64,000 bases of DNA from Plantago ovata (GCA_028274465.1 CM051456.1:88336753-88400752); one strand, 5' to 3'. Shown: positions 23,275 to 35,808, counted from the first letter of the stretch. Notes: a model not told the origin generated them from the sequence alone. Numbers and translations: made by a program.

Positions 23275-24807
23275 TCCTTCCACATGTCCACTCTCAGCCG
23301 ACCGAGGCCAAACCCTTCGGTAACATCTAGTATCACTTCTTATTACTCATTCTCTTTTGCTAGGGGCTAGCTTAAGAATCATAAGGGGGATGGGATGTGA
23401 ACCATGATGTTAAGTATTGTTTGGCTTTGTGTCGATTAGTATCTTGTTCTTTGCTTGCATTTGCATTTGCACGTTTACTGCTTTCTTAGATTTTTTAGGT
23501 TGCATTCATCCTAGGATAGTTTTGAATGTTTTATATGGAGTTTATTGCCGAATTTTTTGAACTTTTTTATTGGGTAGATCAACTAACTATGCCATTAATC
23601 GTATGCTTCATCTCTATGAATTTGTTTGAGGTTTTTCTCGCTTGGCTTGTCACATTTATGTATTGCACTTAGTTGAGCTTGGTAGTCTCGACATCACTTA
23701 GTGGTGTTTTCTCTACTGTGGTTCACGAAGGCCTTTATAATAGGATGATGCATGTTAGGGTCTTATGGTTGTTTTCCCGAGTAATTATGTACCTAAGAGG
23801 CAACAAGTCTTCACCATGCTTTGAGATTGATAAATGCCTAGGAAGTAGGTAGTGTGAGGTTGTGTGATCCTTTGTTTATAACCTATTCTTCCGAATAGGT
23901 TTGGGGAGGGAGTTACACCATCATAGACTTGTTTCTGTTTTTCAGTTTCGTATCGTGAGTTTATTTTCCTTTTCCGTGAATTTTGTACTCCAACCTATTC
24001 TTTCGAATAGGTTTGGGGAAGTCGTGTGAGTCATTTTGCTTCTCTTTTTGTTATGCTACTGCTGGCTAGAAAAAAATCGAAAAAAAACAAAGAAAAATTC
24101 CAGAAAAAAAAGAGAAAAAAAAAAAAAGAATCTGGAAAGAAACAAAAGAAAAAAAGAGAAGACCCCAAAAAAGCAAAGAAGGCTCCAAAAAAGAAAGCCA
24201 AATAGCAGTTTAGCAAAGTTTAAGTCTTTTCCACTTTTGTATTGTTCGTAATCGTGTTGTACTTTTCTATTTTTTATCTTTTTTGTCTTAAGAGTCATCT
24301 GTTCTAGACCACCCTCGTCCTGCCATTCAGGAAGTGGTGAATAGCTTAAGACTTTACTTGAGAGATGGGTAGAATAGGGGAGAGTTATCTTTTATAGGGA
24401 ACCCTCCTTCGTTTGATGAGAGCCAGTACTGGTTCGACCTCTTTTGAGGAAAAGTCTTAACATGGTGGAACAGCAATAAGTCCTCAGTTTCATAGGCACG
24501 GGGCAACCATTCGTATCTTAGCATGCATCATTACGTCGTCACTGACTAGGTCCAGGTAGAGAATGTTACGAGAGACTATCATGTCTTGACATAAGTGCTT
24601 ATGTGGATGTGTATAAGTCAATCGAGGTATTCTTCAGCCTATATTCATGCTTTGATTCATATGGTTTTTGTTCATATGTCATTTGATAGATTCAGTAGAT
24701 TAGTTCATTTTATTTGGCATGAGACTCCATTTTGTGTCTTGCATGTTTTTTGTATTAGAGTCTAGCTTAGTTGTTTGAGGACAAGCAAAGGTTCGGTTTG
24801 GGGAGTT
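23275..24807 (+). other. GY-3 3' internal non-coding region
   Basis: From about 23460 it closely matches GY-2 6690-8063. It includes the paired CCTATTC...GAATAGG inverted repeats (about 23882-23902 and 23994-24011), the A-rich tract (about 24068-24198) and a polypurine-like GGTTTGGGGAG just before 24808. No gene is supported. Confidence 0.8.
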
Positions 24808-26082
24808 TGATGAATGTGTATTTTACACTTTCATTCGAGTCTTTTTCACCTATTTTAGCTATCCTCTATGTTAATTTAGCTATATTTTAGTATATTTTAT
24901 TAGAATAGTGTCACGTTTCCCTTTAGATTTTATTTTACAGGTTTTGGTTGAAATTCGAAGATTTCTGGGCAATTATATTGAAGTTGACAAGGAATTTGTG
25001 TTCCAGAAGCGTATTTGGAGTATCTGAAGGTTTCCGGATAGGATTTGGAGTCTAGGGGTCGAATCTGGAGGTTAGAAGGCCACTAAAAGTCAGAAACCGA
25101 GTCCGAAAATGTGAAGAAATCCAAAAGCGCGTCCAAAAACGCGGAATTCCGCGAAAAAGTCGGGGGGCGAACCGCCCCAACCTGCGGCGAACCGCCCCAG
25201 AGTTTATTCGGGGCCTATATATAGTGCTCAGTTTTCTCTCCGAAAATCATATCTTTCCAGACCTTCTCTCTCACCTCTCTCTATAGTTTTAGGTAGGAAC
25301 TTCCCAGGGCCTGTCCTGGGAGTTCTGTAGCTTAGGGGATACCTTTTCATAGCAGTTTGGAGCTCGTAGGACCGCAATCATCCGGAGATTGACAACCTTC
25401 GGTAACTTTGTATCTTACAGTTTTATTCTACTTATTTTATATTCTTTCAACATGTTTTCTTCTATGATTACTGTTGATTGCATGCTTATTATGAGTAGCT
25501 AAACTTATCGTTGGTGGTAGTATGTGAATTCTTAGCGAGGGAAGATAATCATGCTAATGGCTATATGCGCATTATACTCCGTGTCATTGCTTTATTTCGT
25601 TGATCAGTTGTAACCAAAATTCTCGTATGTTGTATTGATTATTATGCACAATTGGACACTAGTCGACCATCAGACCAATTATCTTCGTAGTGTTGAATAA
25701 TTACGGAACACATTAGGATAATCGTGATTGACTAGTCAGACCAAATTATCTTCGTAGTGCTTAATACTTGCAACAGGACACTAGATTGATTCAAAGATCT
25801 CTATGCAAGACCGAGGAATTTATGCATGATTATCGACCCATTATGTTAAGAAGGACCATACTATCACCAATCTCCATTATCTGCTAGAAAACCCCCTATT
25901 GCTATCTGTCTGCTGTTTTATATTCTCTTGTTAAATAGATAAAGCAAGTTATAGTCCTGAGAGAACGACACTCGAGTCATTGTACTGCTACACTACGGTT
26001 TTCGTTGTAGTTGTGGATTGCCTTTGGCTAAATAACAAATTTATTTGACTGAACCGGGACCTGACAAATCTCGCGTTCATCA
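24808..26082 (+). repeat. GY-3 3' LTR (1275 bp)
   Basis: TGATGAATG...GTTCATCA. One full GC palindrome (about 25164-25178) and a partial second one (about 25187-25199), then TATATATA. The 5' LTR of the same element has only one copy. Target duplication TTTAT follows at 26083-26087. Confidence 0.92.
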
Positions 26083-26087
26083 TTTAT

Positions 26088-26520
26088 GATAATCATTAGT
26101 GATAGGATTTGGAAGGAACCTCATATATTATCATAGTGGATTCAGTCCTAGAAAGGACAAAGTGGATTAGTTGAGAGATTACGCCACTCTCAGATACCAC
26201 TATAAAAGTGTTTGTGCGATTTATATTTCTGCAGTTATCTTTTAGCAAGCTACTTTGTTTTACACTGTTTATCTGCTTACTTGCTGAAACTAGCTTTCTG
26301 ACAAAAGCACTTATTGTAAAAGACTTCCGCACTCTGTTTCTAAGTATCAGCAAACTTGTCACTGAAAAGTAACAAGCACTTGTTGAGAAAGTTAAGTACC
26401 AGCAAACTCATTACTGAAAAGTAATAAGTACTTGTTGAGAAAGTGTTAAGCGACGAAAAAAAATTAAAGACTATTCACCCCCCCCCTCTAGTCTTTACTT
26501 GTTGTTTAAAGGGACCAACA
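26088..26520 (+). repeat. CO-4 LTR, right part
   Basis: Continues the LTR interrupted at 17302 and runs to its natural end GGGACCAACA at 26520. It matches the reverse complement of the CO-1 LTR (278-710), including GGATTCAGTCCTAGAAAGGAC. No primer site or copia coding follows, and the internal region expected to the left is absent, so this is a truncated solo LTR. Confidence 0.85.
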
Positions 26521-26773
26521 ATACACATTAATCTGTATCACCAGAACCTAATTGGCTAATTATCTAGCTATATAAAAATGGCAAAATAGATGTCAGTTAT
26601 TATATAAAAGGGAACATATGCACATAGACGTATGGAGAAGGTTTGTGTATTGTACTGATGCAGAGATATAGAGAGGGAGGGTGAGAGAGAGACCACGCGC
26701 AGAGGGGAGAGCTTGGCAAATTCCCATGCCATCTCCCTCCTGAAACACAAAGGCATAAATTTTATTAACCAGC

Positions 26774-27054
26774 GACCTGCCAAGCGAGCTCACCCATCAT
26801 GGTAAAGGTCTCTCACACCTTATACTATCACTATCGCTTTGAGGACCTGCCAAGCGAACGCACCCGAAATGGCAAAGGTCTCTCACACCTTATACTATCA
26901 CTACCTCTCTTAGGGACCTGCCAAACGAGCGCACCCGACATGGCAAAGGTCTCTCAAACCTTATACTATCACCATCTCTCCTAGTGACCTGCCAAGCAAG
27001 CGCACTCGTCATGGAAAAGGTCACCCACACCTTATACTATCACTATTTCTCTTA
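26774..27054. repeat. Minisatellite array 1: four units of about 70 bp
   Basis: Units start GACCTGCCAA at about 26774, 26848, 26921 and 26985. Each contains GACCTGCCA followed about 17 bases later by TGGCAAAGGTC, nearly reverse complements with a two-base bulge, so each unit could form a short stem-loop. Each ends with a shared CCTTATACTATCAC. The units differ by scattered substitutions. Confidence 0.75.
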
Positions 27055-28790
27055 CAACATCATCTTACCCCCGCACACACCATTCTACTATTCTATTATA
27101 ATAATGTGTTAACAACAAGGTGTAAAACTGGACAACAGGTCAAGGGTTCAGTATGTTGCAAACCATCATAACCCTTCCAACAATGATTATATCATGTCCA
27201 AAGTGATTCAGTCTCCTCTCTTATTCCATCTAGCTTCGATGAACACATATAGAGCAGATATCAAGAGATATATGGCACAATCCACCAGCATGAGATTGAC
27301 ACAAATATATGAGGAATAAAAACATAACGAGAGTCAAATGAACACTTGAGAAGAGCTAAATCCAACTGGTTGCCCCTTAATCAACCGATAAACAATCTTG
27401 TAAATCAACAAAAATTACTAACCTTTAACAAATTGAATACATTGAGGACAAAAAGAATTACCGAAGCCTTAAGAACAACCGACCGACTTATAGATTAAAT
27501 CAATACCAAATATGGTCTGCGCAAAAAAAAAAAAAACATTGTAAAAAATAAACTGAAAATCGATAAGGTAAGGGGTTGAGCCAATATCCACCAGCCAAGC
27601 ATTATACACAGGAAATAATCATATCCAATCGAACTCACCTTGAAACAGTCTGGAAATAATTAACAACAAAATACCAACGAGGACTTGCACAACGCAGCTC
27701 CTGTAAACCAAACAAAACAACTAGGAATGTTAGTTATTATATACTCAAATATGCGGGAGAAAAACATTAACCAATAGAAGCAGCCTCGATGAAAATAAAT
27801 TACCATTAGAACCACCTCAATTGAGATCGAAGAATCTTTCCAATAACCACATCAGATCCGTCCAGACACATTAATACATATCACCAGAACCTAATCGGCT
27901 TATTAGCTGGCTATATAAAAGGGCAGAATAACTGGAAGGAACCATCTAACTCGCAAATGCACCTGAGTGTCATTCTGTCTTGGACTAATATACTAGTAAT
28001 ACAAATGCACAAGCACATCTATACATTGAGTCTTGGTATAAAGAAAACTAGCAAACGAGATTCCATCACATTTAACTTACAATCAAGAACCAAAGAACAT
28101 ATAAAATACTTGGGAGTATGTACATCATAATGTATAAATAATTTTAAAAATTACAATTCAGGTGGATGATAAGACGAAAAATAATTGTCAATAAAACATC
28201 TTCTTAGTAGTGTAATAATTTAACCATAGAGCATGGTCAAAACAAGATGTTTTTAGGTGGAACAATTTGTTCAACCTTATTTCCATACCGATTGTTATCT
28301 CCTATGTCCAGTCTTGTAATATATGGACAGAAGTTAGTTATTCATTTAACATTATCAAATACTAGTTGATTAATTGCATACAACATTACAAGTGGTTTGT
28401 GGTAACTATCAACACAAATAAAAATTTTAACACGGTAGTAAAGTGGATGCAATGCTATACTGAAACTACCGATGAAGTTCTGTGCAATACTAAAGTCTAG
28501 CATTTGTGCATTGGAGAAATTACAATAGATCAAAGTTGGAGACCCAGCCTGTAATCGACCATGGGAACCATATGATATATAGTGAATAATTATATAATAC
28601 TCGGAAAACATCAACGGACAAAATAGTGGTACCTTGATGTTAGTAATGCTCGACGGTATAATTTCCATGATATATAGTTAGGTAGCAAGTAATTCACCGT
28701 AATTGGTGTCGGTAGGGTTGTTAGTTGTTATAGAAAAGGGAACGTATTGGGAATGCGGCGTTCGTGTTGTCGGTTTGTATATTGTACTGA

Positions 28791-28792
<2 letters not shown>

Positions 28793-28870
<78 letters not shown>
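28793..28870. repeat. Compound microsatellite (TA)n(GA)n
   Basis: About 21 TA units (28794-28835) followed by about 17 GA units (28836-28870). The matching place in the other copy of the duplication (about 26660-26695) has only a short impure GA-rich stretch, so the microsatellite expanded in this copy. Reading frames crossing it (Ser-Leu or Tyr-Ile runs) are artefacts. Confidence 0.95.
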
Positions 28871-28873
<3 letters not shown>

Positions 28874-28965
28874 TGAGAGCGAGACCACACGCAGAAGGGA
28901 GAGCTGGAAAAATTCCCATGCCATCTCCCTCCTGAAACACAAAAATATAAATTTTATTAACCAGG

Positions 28966-29252
28966 GACCTGCCAAGCAAGCTCATCCATCATGGCAAAGG
29001 TCTCTCACACCTTATACTATCACTATCTCTCTTAATTAGGACCTGCCAAGCGAGCGCACCCGACATGGCAATGGTCTCTCACTCTATACTATCATGTACT
29101 ATCTCTCTCAGGGACCTGCCAAACGAGCGTATCCGACATGGCAAAAGTCTCTCAAACCTTATACTATAATCATCTCTCCTAATGACCTGCCATGCGAGCG
29201 CACCCATCATGACAAAGGTCACTCATACTTTATAATATCACTATTTCTCTTA
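28966..29252. repeat. Minisatellite array 2: four units of about 70 bp
   Basis: A second copy of the array at 26774-27054 with the same number and order of units and more substitutions. Because both copies have four units in the same sequence context, the array existed before the segmental duplication. Confidence 0.75.
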
Positions 29253-30112
29253 CAACATCATGTTACCCCCTCACACACCATTCATCTACTATTCTAGTAT
29301 AGTATTGTGTTAACAACACGGTGTACAATCATACAAAAGGTCCAGGGTTATGTATGTTTCAGCCATCAAAAACCTTCCATCAAGGATTATATCTTGTCCA
29401 ACGAGATCCAGTCTCTTCTCTACTTCCATCGAGCTTTGATGAACAAAACTAGACCATATATCAAGAGATATGGCACAACCGCATCACCAACAATCTGAGG
29501 AATAAAAACCATATAGAGAATTAACGAGAGTCAAACCAGCACTTGATAAAAGCTAAATCCAACCTGAAATGCACCGTGTAACGAATAAGAATGAATCAAT
29601 CAATTGTTCACAATCAAAACATATCGATTAATCAACCGGTTGCCCCGACGATTAATCAAACCATAAAAGATCATGTAAATTAGCAAAAAGTATTATCCTT
29701 TATCAAATCGAATACACAAATGAGAAAACTAAACTTTATCGAAACCTTAAGAACAACTACCAATGTAAAGATTCAATCAATAACGAATCAGATTTGCCCA
29801 ACAAAAATCGATAAGATTAAAGGCTGGACCGATTATCATCCACCTTAACGTACAACAAATCAATTGAATCAATCAATAATCAGAATCAGAAGGAATAAAA
29901 ATCGGGAAAATATTGATGATCGGTAAAAAAATAAGTGGTGGTTTGAGGCTTTAGACCATAATAAGAGACGACTCTAGAGTGAAATTTACATGCGGTGAAG
30001 ATGAGGAGTATTTTTTATCTGTATTATGAAGGGTGACATATATATATTGAGGTGAGCCGGCTGGAAGTCGGTTGGTGGTGTGGTTCTAGAATGATGATGA
30101 TTAATTGAAATT

Positions 30113-32330
30113 ATTTGGCATTATGAAACAATGATGATAAATTAATTAAATTTTGCTATTTCTAAGAAAGTATAGTCAATATAAAAGATATAGAATGTTT
30201 GAATTAATAAAAAGGGTAATAAAATAATTTTTCTATTAAAAAAATAAGATTACATAAATTATGGGAAAAAATAATTTATAGTTAATATAAAAGATATAGA
30301 ATGTTGAAGTTAATAAAATGGGCAATAAAATAATTATTCTACTAAAAAAAATAAGATTATAAAAACTATGGGAAATACAATTTATAGTTAATATAAAAGA
30401 TATAAGATGATAGAATTAATAAAGAAGGGAAGAAAAATTCTTCTATTAAAAAAATAAGATTACATAATTTGTGGAAAAAATAATTTGAAGTCTATTATTT
30501 TGCAAAAATATATCTATAAATGAATTATTGGTGCTTACTCAGCTCTCATTCAACAATTTTCACCAAAATATTGTATATAGTTTCAGCTAGTTTATGAAAC
30601 TACCTTTTTGTCTATCTATGAAACTAGTTTTTTGTCTGAAACTAGTTTATGTGTTTAAACTAATGTGAAACTAATTTTTTCAATGAAAAATAAAGATTTA
30701 TATTTTTCTAATTTAGTATCCATATTTTTAATTGTTTTAGTTTAGCATAAATAAGTTTTTAGAGTTAATGTAATCATTTTATAACTAGTTTCAGTGCAAA
30801 AAACAATTAACAACTAGTTTACAACTAGTTTCAACGGTTAATTTCATGAATAATATAAAATTAACTGTTAGTTTCAGCTAGTTTTAGTCATTTTTAGCTA
30901 GTTTCATCAAATTTCAGTGATTTTAGCTAGTTTCAGTGACCGAAAATAACTTCCGGATGTTAAATTTGTTATTAAATTCAACTAAGCGAGATTGTCCATT
31001 TTTGTAGGCGAATTTAAAAACCTCATTAAATCTACTTGATCGAGTTTTTGAGGTCCACAACTATTGAAAATAGTTAGACTTTTATTTTATAAATGTTAAT
31101 TGAAGGTGGATGTTTTTGTAATTTATGTTGTTCATTACTTTATTTATGTATTTTCCCCTAAAGTAAATACATTTAATAGCCATTTAAATTTTAAAATTGG
31201 GCGTTTCGCATTAAAAGCTAGTATAAAAATTTGATGTTAATTAAATTGATTGAATTTTGCATTTTGTAAGAAAGTATAGTCAATATAAAAGTATAGAATG
31301 TTTGAATTTAAAAAAAAAGTCAATAATTATTCTGTTAAAAAAATAAGATTACATAAATTATGGGAAAAAAACAATTTATAGTTAATATAAAAGATATAGA
31401 ATGTTTAAGTTAATAAAAAGGGCAATAAAATAATTATTATATTAAAAAGAATAAGATTACAAAAATTATGGGAAAATAATTTATAGTTAATATAAAAGAT
31501 ACGTAATGATTGAATTAATAAAAAAGGGAAGAAAATAATGCTTCTATTAAAAAAAATAAGATTAAATAATTTGTGAAAAAATAATTTGAAGTCTATTATT
31601 TTACAAAAATCTATCTATAAATGAATTATCGGTGTTTATTCAGCTCAAATTAAACAATTTTCAGTAAAATATTGTATATAGTTTTAGCTAGTTTATTAAA
31701 CTAGTTTTTTCTATGTTTATAAAATTAGCTTTTTGTCTGAAAGTAATTTATGAAACTAGTTTTATGTGTTGAAACTAATCTAAAATTAGTTTTTTCAGTT
31801 AAAAATAATGATTAATATTTTTATAATTTTGTTTCTATATTTTTAATTATTTTAGTTTAGCATAAATAAGTTTTTATAGTTAATTTAATCATTTTATAGT
31901 TAGTTTCAGCGCAAAATAAAATTAACAACTAGTTTCAACGATTAATTTCAGGAATAATATAAAATTAACAGTTTGTTTTTATCATTTTAGCTAGTTTCAT
32001 CAAATTTCAGTCATTTTTAACTAGTTTCAGTTACTGAAACTAACTTCCGGATGTCAAATTTGTTATTAAATCCAGCTAAGCGAAATTTTGAGGTCCATTT
32101 CTAGAGTCGGATTTCAAAAATTCTCATTAAATGCACTTGAACGAGTTTTTGAGATCCACAACTATTGGAATTAACGAGCCTTTTGTAATTATTAATGGAA
32201 GGTGGATCTTTTTATAATTTGTGTTGTTTATTGATTTATTTATGTATTTTCTCATAAAGTAAATACATTTAATAGACATTTAAATTTAAAAATTGGGCGT
32301 TCCGCATTAAAAGCCAGTATAAAAATTTGA
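30113..32330. repeat. AT-rich tandem duplication, unit about 1.1 kb
   Basis: The first copy (about 30136-31233) recurs as a second copy (about 31247-32328). Both begin around AGAAAGTATAGTCAATATAA and end with TTGGGCGTT(T/C)CGCATTAAAAGC, then AGTATAAAAATTTGAT. Inside each copy are about three roughly 120-bp sub-repeats (AATAAGATTA...AATTTATAGTTAATATAAAAGAT) and then a stretch dense in AACTAGTTT/TAGTTTCAG. No coding region. It may be a non-autonomous transposon in tandem, but no terminal signature was certain. Confidence 0.7.
32318..32325 (+). promoter_or_regulatory. Possible TATA box for the RING gene
   Basis: TATAAAAA lies 357 bp upstream of the ATG, at the very end of the 1.1-kb tandem repeat. 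A pyrimidine-rich leader typical of plant 5' UTRs follows (about 32390-32660). The same TATAAAAA occurs at the end of the first repeat copy, so it may simply be part of the repeat. Confidence 0.25.
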
Positions 32331-32681
32331 TTTCCTCCTAATGAAGAATAGTTCTGTTAGTTCTTTAATGCATTGCCTTTTTCTTGTATTGGAGTTTCCA
32401 AAAATTGAATCTTTTTCTCCTTTCTGAATAGGTCTACTTCTTCTTCTCCTTCTATTCTGTGTTTGTCTCTTAACTTGTTCTGCTTGTTCTGCACAGCAAA
32501 GCAAAGCAAGGCAGCGCCTTCTTCTTTGTCTTTTCCTTCAACCCACTTCTTCAATAAACAACAACTACTACTTACTGTCTGTATTTCGTTTCGAGTCTTG
32601 GAACTTTTAAAACCCCATATTCTCTTCTTTTTTTTTCTTTTTTTTTTGGGTTCGATTCTCTGTTTTGTAGGATAATCTTTG

Positions 32682-35627
32682 ATGATGGACTACTATCAGC
32701 TTGAAAACGCTCCTTCTTGCCAGGATTCTCTCAAGGCAATTGAATCAGATATTCAACATGCCAATATGTTGTCAGTTTCTTTTCCTCTCTGATTTTTTTA
32801 AAAAAAATTATGAGGTTCATATGTTGCCAGTTAATTATATCTCTCTTAATGGTTGGAAGTATGCATGAATTAGTCAATCTTCAAGAATAGATTTTGATGA
32901 ATTTTGGGTTTTTTACTTTTTAGTGTCTATGTGTGTTTATGGAAGGGGAAGTGTTTGCTAATTGCTTTAATTACCTTACCTTGCCAGGTTTACCAATTTG
33001 CTTCAGCATGCCAATTTGTTTTCAATTTTCTTCTGTATGTCTATTATATCATCCACTATGTCAAGGTGTAGAGGGTTTGTTAATTTGTGTTTTATGCCAT
33101 TGGATAGACATGGAATTGTATTTACTCTTTGATAATATTTTCTGCCCTTTCTTGAAATGAGGGGAAACACTTGGTTTTTATTTCGATGCTTAACCGTTGA
33201 AGTGTGATACGAGTTCCTTAATTGTGTGTTGACATCCTGAGCTCAAGGTGGGGTGTTCATAAAGAAATATTGCTACTAGTATTGCTTTGGTTACAATTTC
33301 GACAGTCATATTTGTACACAACTCGGCATTTGGTGACTTTCCAACCTGTTGAGCTTTGTTGTTCTCCGACTTCTGATAGATGAGACAGCTATTTATCAGA
33401 CAACTTAATTGGTGATATCTTGTATAATAGGTATACAATTACCGAAACAAGCATCTTGAATGGAAATATATCTATTTGAGCTCAGCTTAGTAGAATATAT
33501 CTATTTGAGCTCAGCTTAGTACAATGTCTAACTTACTATGAAATACTTTTGTGGTGTTTCAATTATTCTATAACTTTATGATATATAAGTCCTGCCATTG
33601 AAATGCCTACCTTCCTAAGATGAACACCCTAATTGATTCTGATGAACACACTTTGCAACCAAATATATTCTGCAGCTGTTCGTCTACCCTTGTCAACTTT
33701 TTAGAAAGATAAAAACCATATGCAACAACTCTGAGTATAACTTACAAGTTCTGTTATCAATTTGTCACTAACGCAAGAACGCCCCAAAAGCCAAGTTTAG
33801 TGTTTGTAGTCTGCAAAAAATCTTTAGATAATGTAAATTATTATATGGCTAATGTTTGTTGGGTGATATCACTTCCCTATTAGCCAAATAGTTGAATGGA
33901 ACTTTTGGTAATACTTGTTGTGTCTGTATTTGTCCGCATCTAGTTTGGTTCTGAATTCATACGCATGGAGCTTTATAGAGCCTAACTGAATGTTTCAGGG
34001 CAGCTGCTATTTCAAGAACTAAGGGTGGACCATGTCTGCAAATGAAGTTAGGCTACAATCACCTGGCCCCCATATATTTGTTTCTGTTGCAATGGCTTGA
34101 TTCCTCTTGTGGCTGCTTACTCCCGTATTATCTAAATCTCTTCCATGTAGTAGTTCACAAGGTAGATTTTCTATTTTTAAATTCCGAATCTGTTTGTTTG
34201 AACTTTAGTGTCATGAATTTAGCATCTGTGTTCAGGTGGAAAGCAAGAGTAAAAAGAAGTTCACGTCGCACGGAAGAATAGCGACCATTGACCAATTCTA
34301 TGGTATGGAATTTGTTTGACATATATATCTGTTCATAAACTATTTTCTTTTGTGACTTCATTGGAGTAAGTTTGTCTTTTCGAATTAATCCAAGTACACA
34401 CCTATTCTCTTAAGATTAAGGCATCCTTTATGTTAACGACTGATGAAAATGATTGTGCATGAGAACTCATATGGCCACTTTATGCATAGTATCAATCTGA
34501 ACCGTTTGAGGAATTTCTAATTGGAAATTGAATCCACCAAACCTTTCCTTTTTGTGTCGTTCGGTCTTATAACTGGATTTCAGTCACTATCCCTGTTACA
34601 TTTTAGTATTTTACTAACTGTGTGATGTGCCTCTTTTGCTTGATATTTTCGTCCAGCCTGTCAGTAAAACATCACAATTACATTTTGAACTTTCTATGGT
34701 TGAATGGAATGGATGGAATTCTCTTATGGAAGTGATCTTGAAATTTCGGTCATGGGCACGGGGGGTGGGGGTGTGTCATATTTTTGTCTTTTCTTTTCTT
34801 TTCCTTTTTCCTTTTTCCTATCAATTCTGTAGCTTTGTCATATTTCCTCTATTTTTATCCGTATTGAACCACAACTAATGGAATTGCAGCGGTTGTATTG
34901 CCATCTCTAGAGCACCTGTATGATAACTCATGTGAACTTGAGAATTGCCAAGATGAAGTTCATGGGTTTGAAATGATTGTCAGAAAAAAGTATGAAGATA
35001 ACAACACCAAAAGTTTAGATGTGAACATGGAGAGAGAAGATGAGTGCGGAATTTGCTTAGAGCCATGCACCAAGATGGTTTTGCCAAACTGCTGTCACGC
35101 TATGTGCATCAATTGCTACCACGATTGGTATGCATGCAACTCTCACTATTTCCCCTCTTTGATTCGTTAAGTCAGCTTCATTACATTACTACTGTTTGTG
35201 AAACACTTTAGAAACAGAACATGGCAGAAACAGCTGAGCTTACTAACGAGCATTAAAGAAGCTACAAAAGTTGCAAAAAAGGCATTTGCAAACAAGCACT
35301 AAACCTGAACTTGGTCTTTACTTCATTGAAACTATTGAAAAATCCCTGATGTATTGATACAAAATACTTTGTTAAGATTGGTCTGTAATAATTCCTGCAT
35401 TTCCCATTCTTTACAGGAACATGAGATCAGAGTCATGCCCCTTTTGCCGTGGTAGCTTAAAGAGAGTGAGCTCAGGGGATCTGTGGGTTCTTACCTGCAG
35501 CGGGGACGTGATTGACCCTGAAACGCTCTCAAGAGAAGACTTGTTGCGCTTCTATTTATACATAAACAGATTACCAAAAGATATACCAGATGCACTCTTC
35601 TTAGTATATTATGAGTACTTGATTTGA
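32682..35627 (+). CDS. RING-type (C3HC4) E3 ubiquitin ligase, AIRP2-like, 5 coding exons
   Basis: Predicted exons: 32682-32770, 33999-34161, 34236-34302, 34890-35127, 35417-35627. All introns are GT-AG and the frame is kept at each junction, giving 255 aa. The N-terminal region has DSLKAIESDIQHANML, an LQMKLGYNHLAP stretch and a hydrophobic LFLLQWLD, the layout of plant AIRP2-like cytosolic RING E3 ligases. The C-terminal RING has C159-C162, C174-H176, C179-C182 and C193-C196, all present. It is followed by KRVSSGDLWVL and a YLYINRLPKD tail typical of the family. Expected role: transfer of ubiquitin from an E2 to substrates; family members act in ABA and stress signalling, but substrate and process here are not shown. 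ATG 32682 is followed at once by a second ATG (32685). A 5'-UTR intron ending TTTTGTAG (32663-32670) is possible. The gene looks intact. Confidence 0.93.
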
Positions 35628-35808
35628 AACTTACAGAATGCAAAATGCCGACCATTGCATGTCGATAGTGTCCGGTAAGTCCTCATCGCCCAGTATCTAC
35701 TTGATGTGTCTCTGTCTAATAATATCTTCTCAAATCAGGTTGTGCTGTGCACATAGAACACATCTGTCATCGTGCAGAATAATTGTAAATTATTTTATGC
35801 AGTATATC

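Larger units (their letters stand above)
17303..26082 (+). mobile_element. GY-3: complete non-autonomous Ty3/gypsy element with a second gene, 8.8 kb
   Basis: Complete element: 5' LTR 17303-18558, primer site 18561-18580, gag-protease remnant 18729-20861, non-coding leader, second gene 21970-23274, 3' internal region, 3' LTR 24808-26082. A perfect target duplication TTTAT lies at 17298-17302 and 26083-26087. It sits inside the CO-4 LTR, whose two halves join at this point. No RT, RNase H or integrase is present. It resembles GY-2 but has the leader plus second-gene cassette inserted between protease and the shared 3' region. Confidence 0.93.
26521..30112. other. Non-coding region with a diverged segmental duplication
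   Basis: No gene is supported. The block at about 26605-27560 recurs in diverged form at about 28730-29830: a GGAGAGCT/CCTGAAACACAAA segment, a four-unit minisatellite, and a stretch around TAACAACA(A/C)GGTGTA. A second copy of the left edge (ATCACCAGAACCTAAT, 26537) is at about 27877. The stretch 27930-28690 is not shared. A 108-codon minus frame (28668-28342) has no recognisable domain and is not called. The right end (29830-30112) is AT-rich with nothing recognised. Confidence 0.6.

Noticed and set aside
26568..26793. Minus frames beginning MAGRWLIKF with an acceptor-like TTTCAG before GGAGGGAGATGG
   Set aside because: The same stretch in the duplicated copy (28721-28985) diverges in frame, so coding is unlikely; it could be part of an untranslated transcript.
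28342..28668. 108-codon minus-strand frame starting MEIIPSSI
   Set aside because: No recognisable domain, no partner exon, and it lies in a repeat-rich non-coding area. Kept only as a note.
28678..28985. Overlapping minus-strand frames with Ser-Leu and Tyr-Ile runs
   Set aside because: They are the translation of the (GA)n and (TA)n microsatellite.
26774..29252. CRISPR-like appearance of the four-unit arrays
   Set aside because: Units are about 70 bp, imperfect and adjacent with no unique spacers, in plant nuclear DNA.
30113..32330. Helitron ends in the 1.1-kb repeats (AAAGCTAG near 31220)
   Set aside because: No convincing TC start or 3' hairpin before CTRR was seen, so it is left as an unclassified repeat.
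32933..33160. 75-codon plus frame inside the RING gene
   Set aside because: It lies wholly in intron 1 and has no homology that I recognise.
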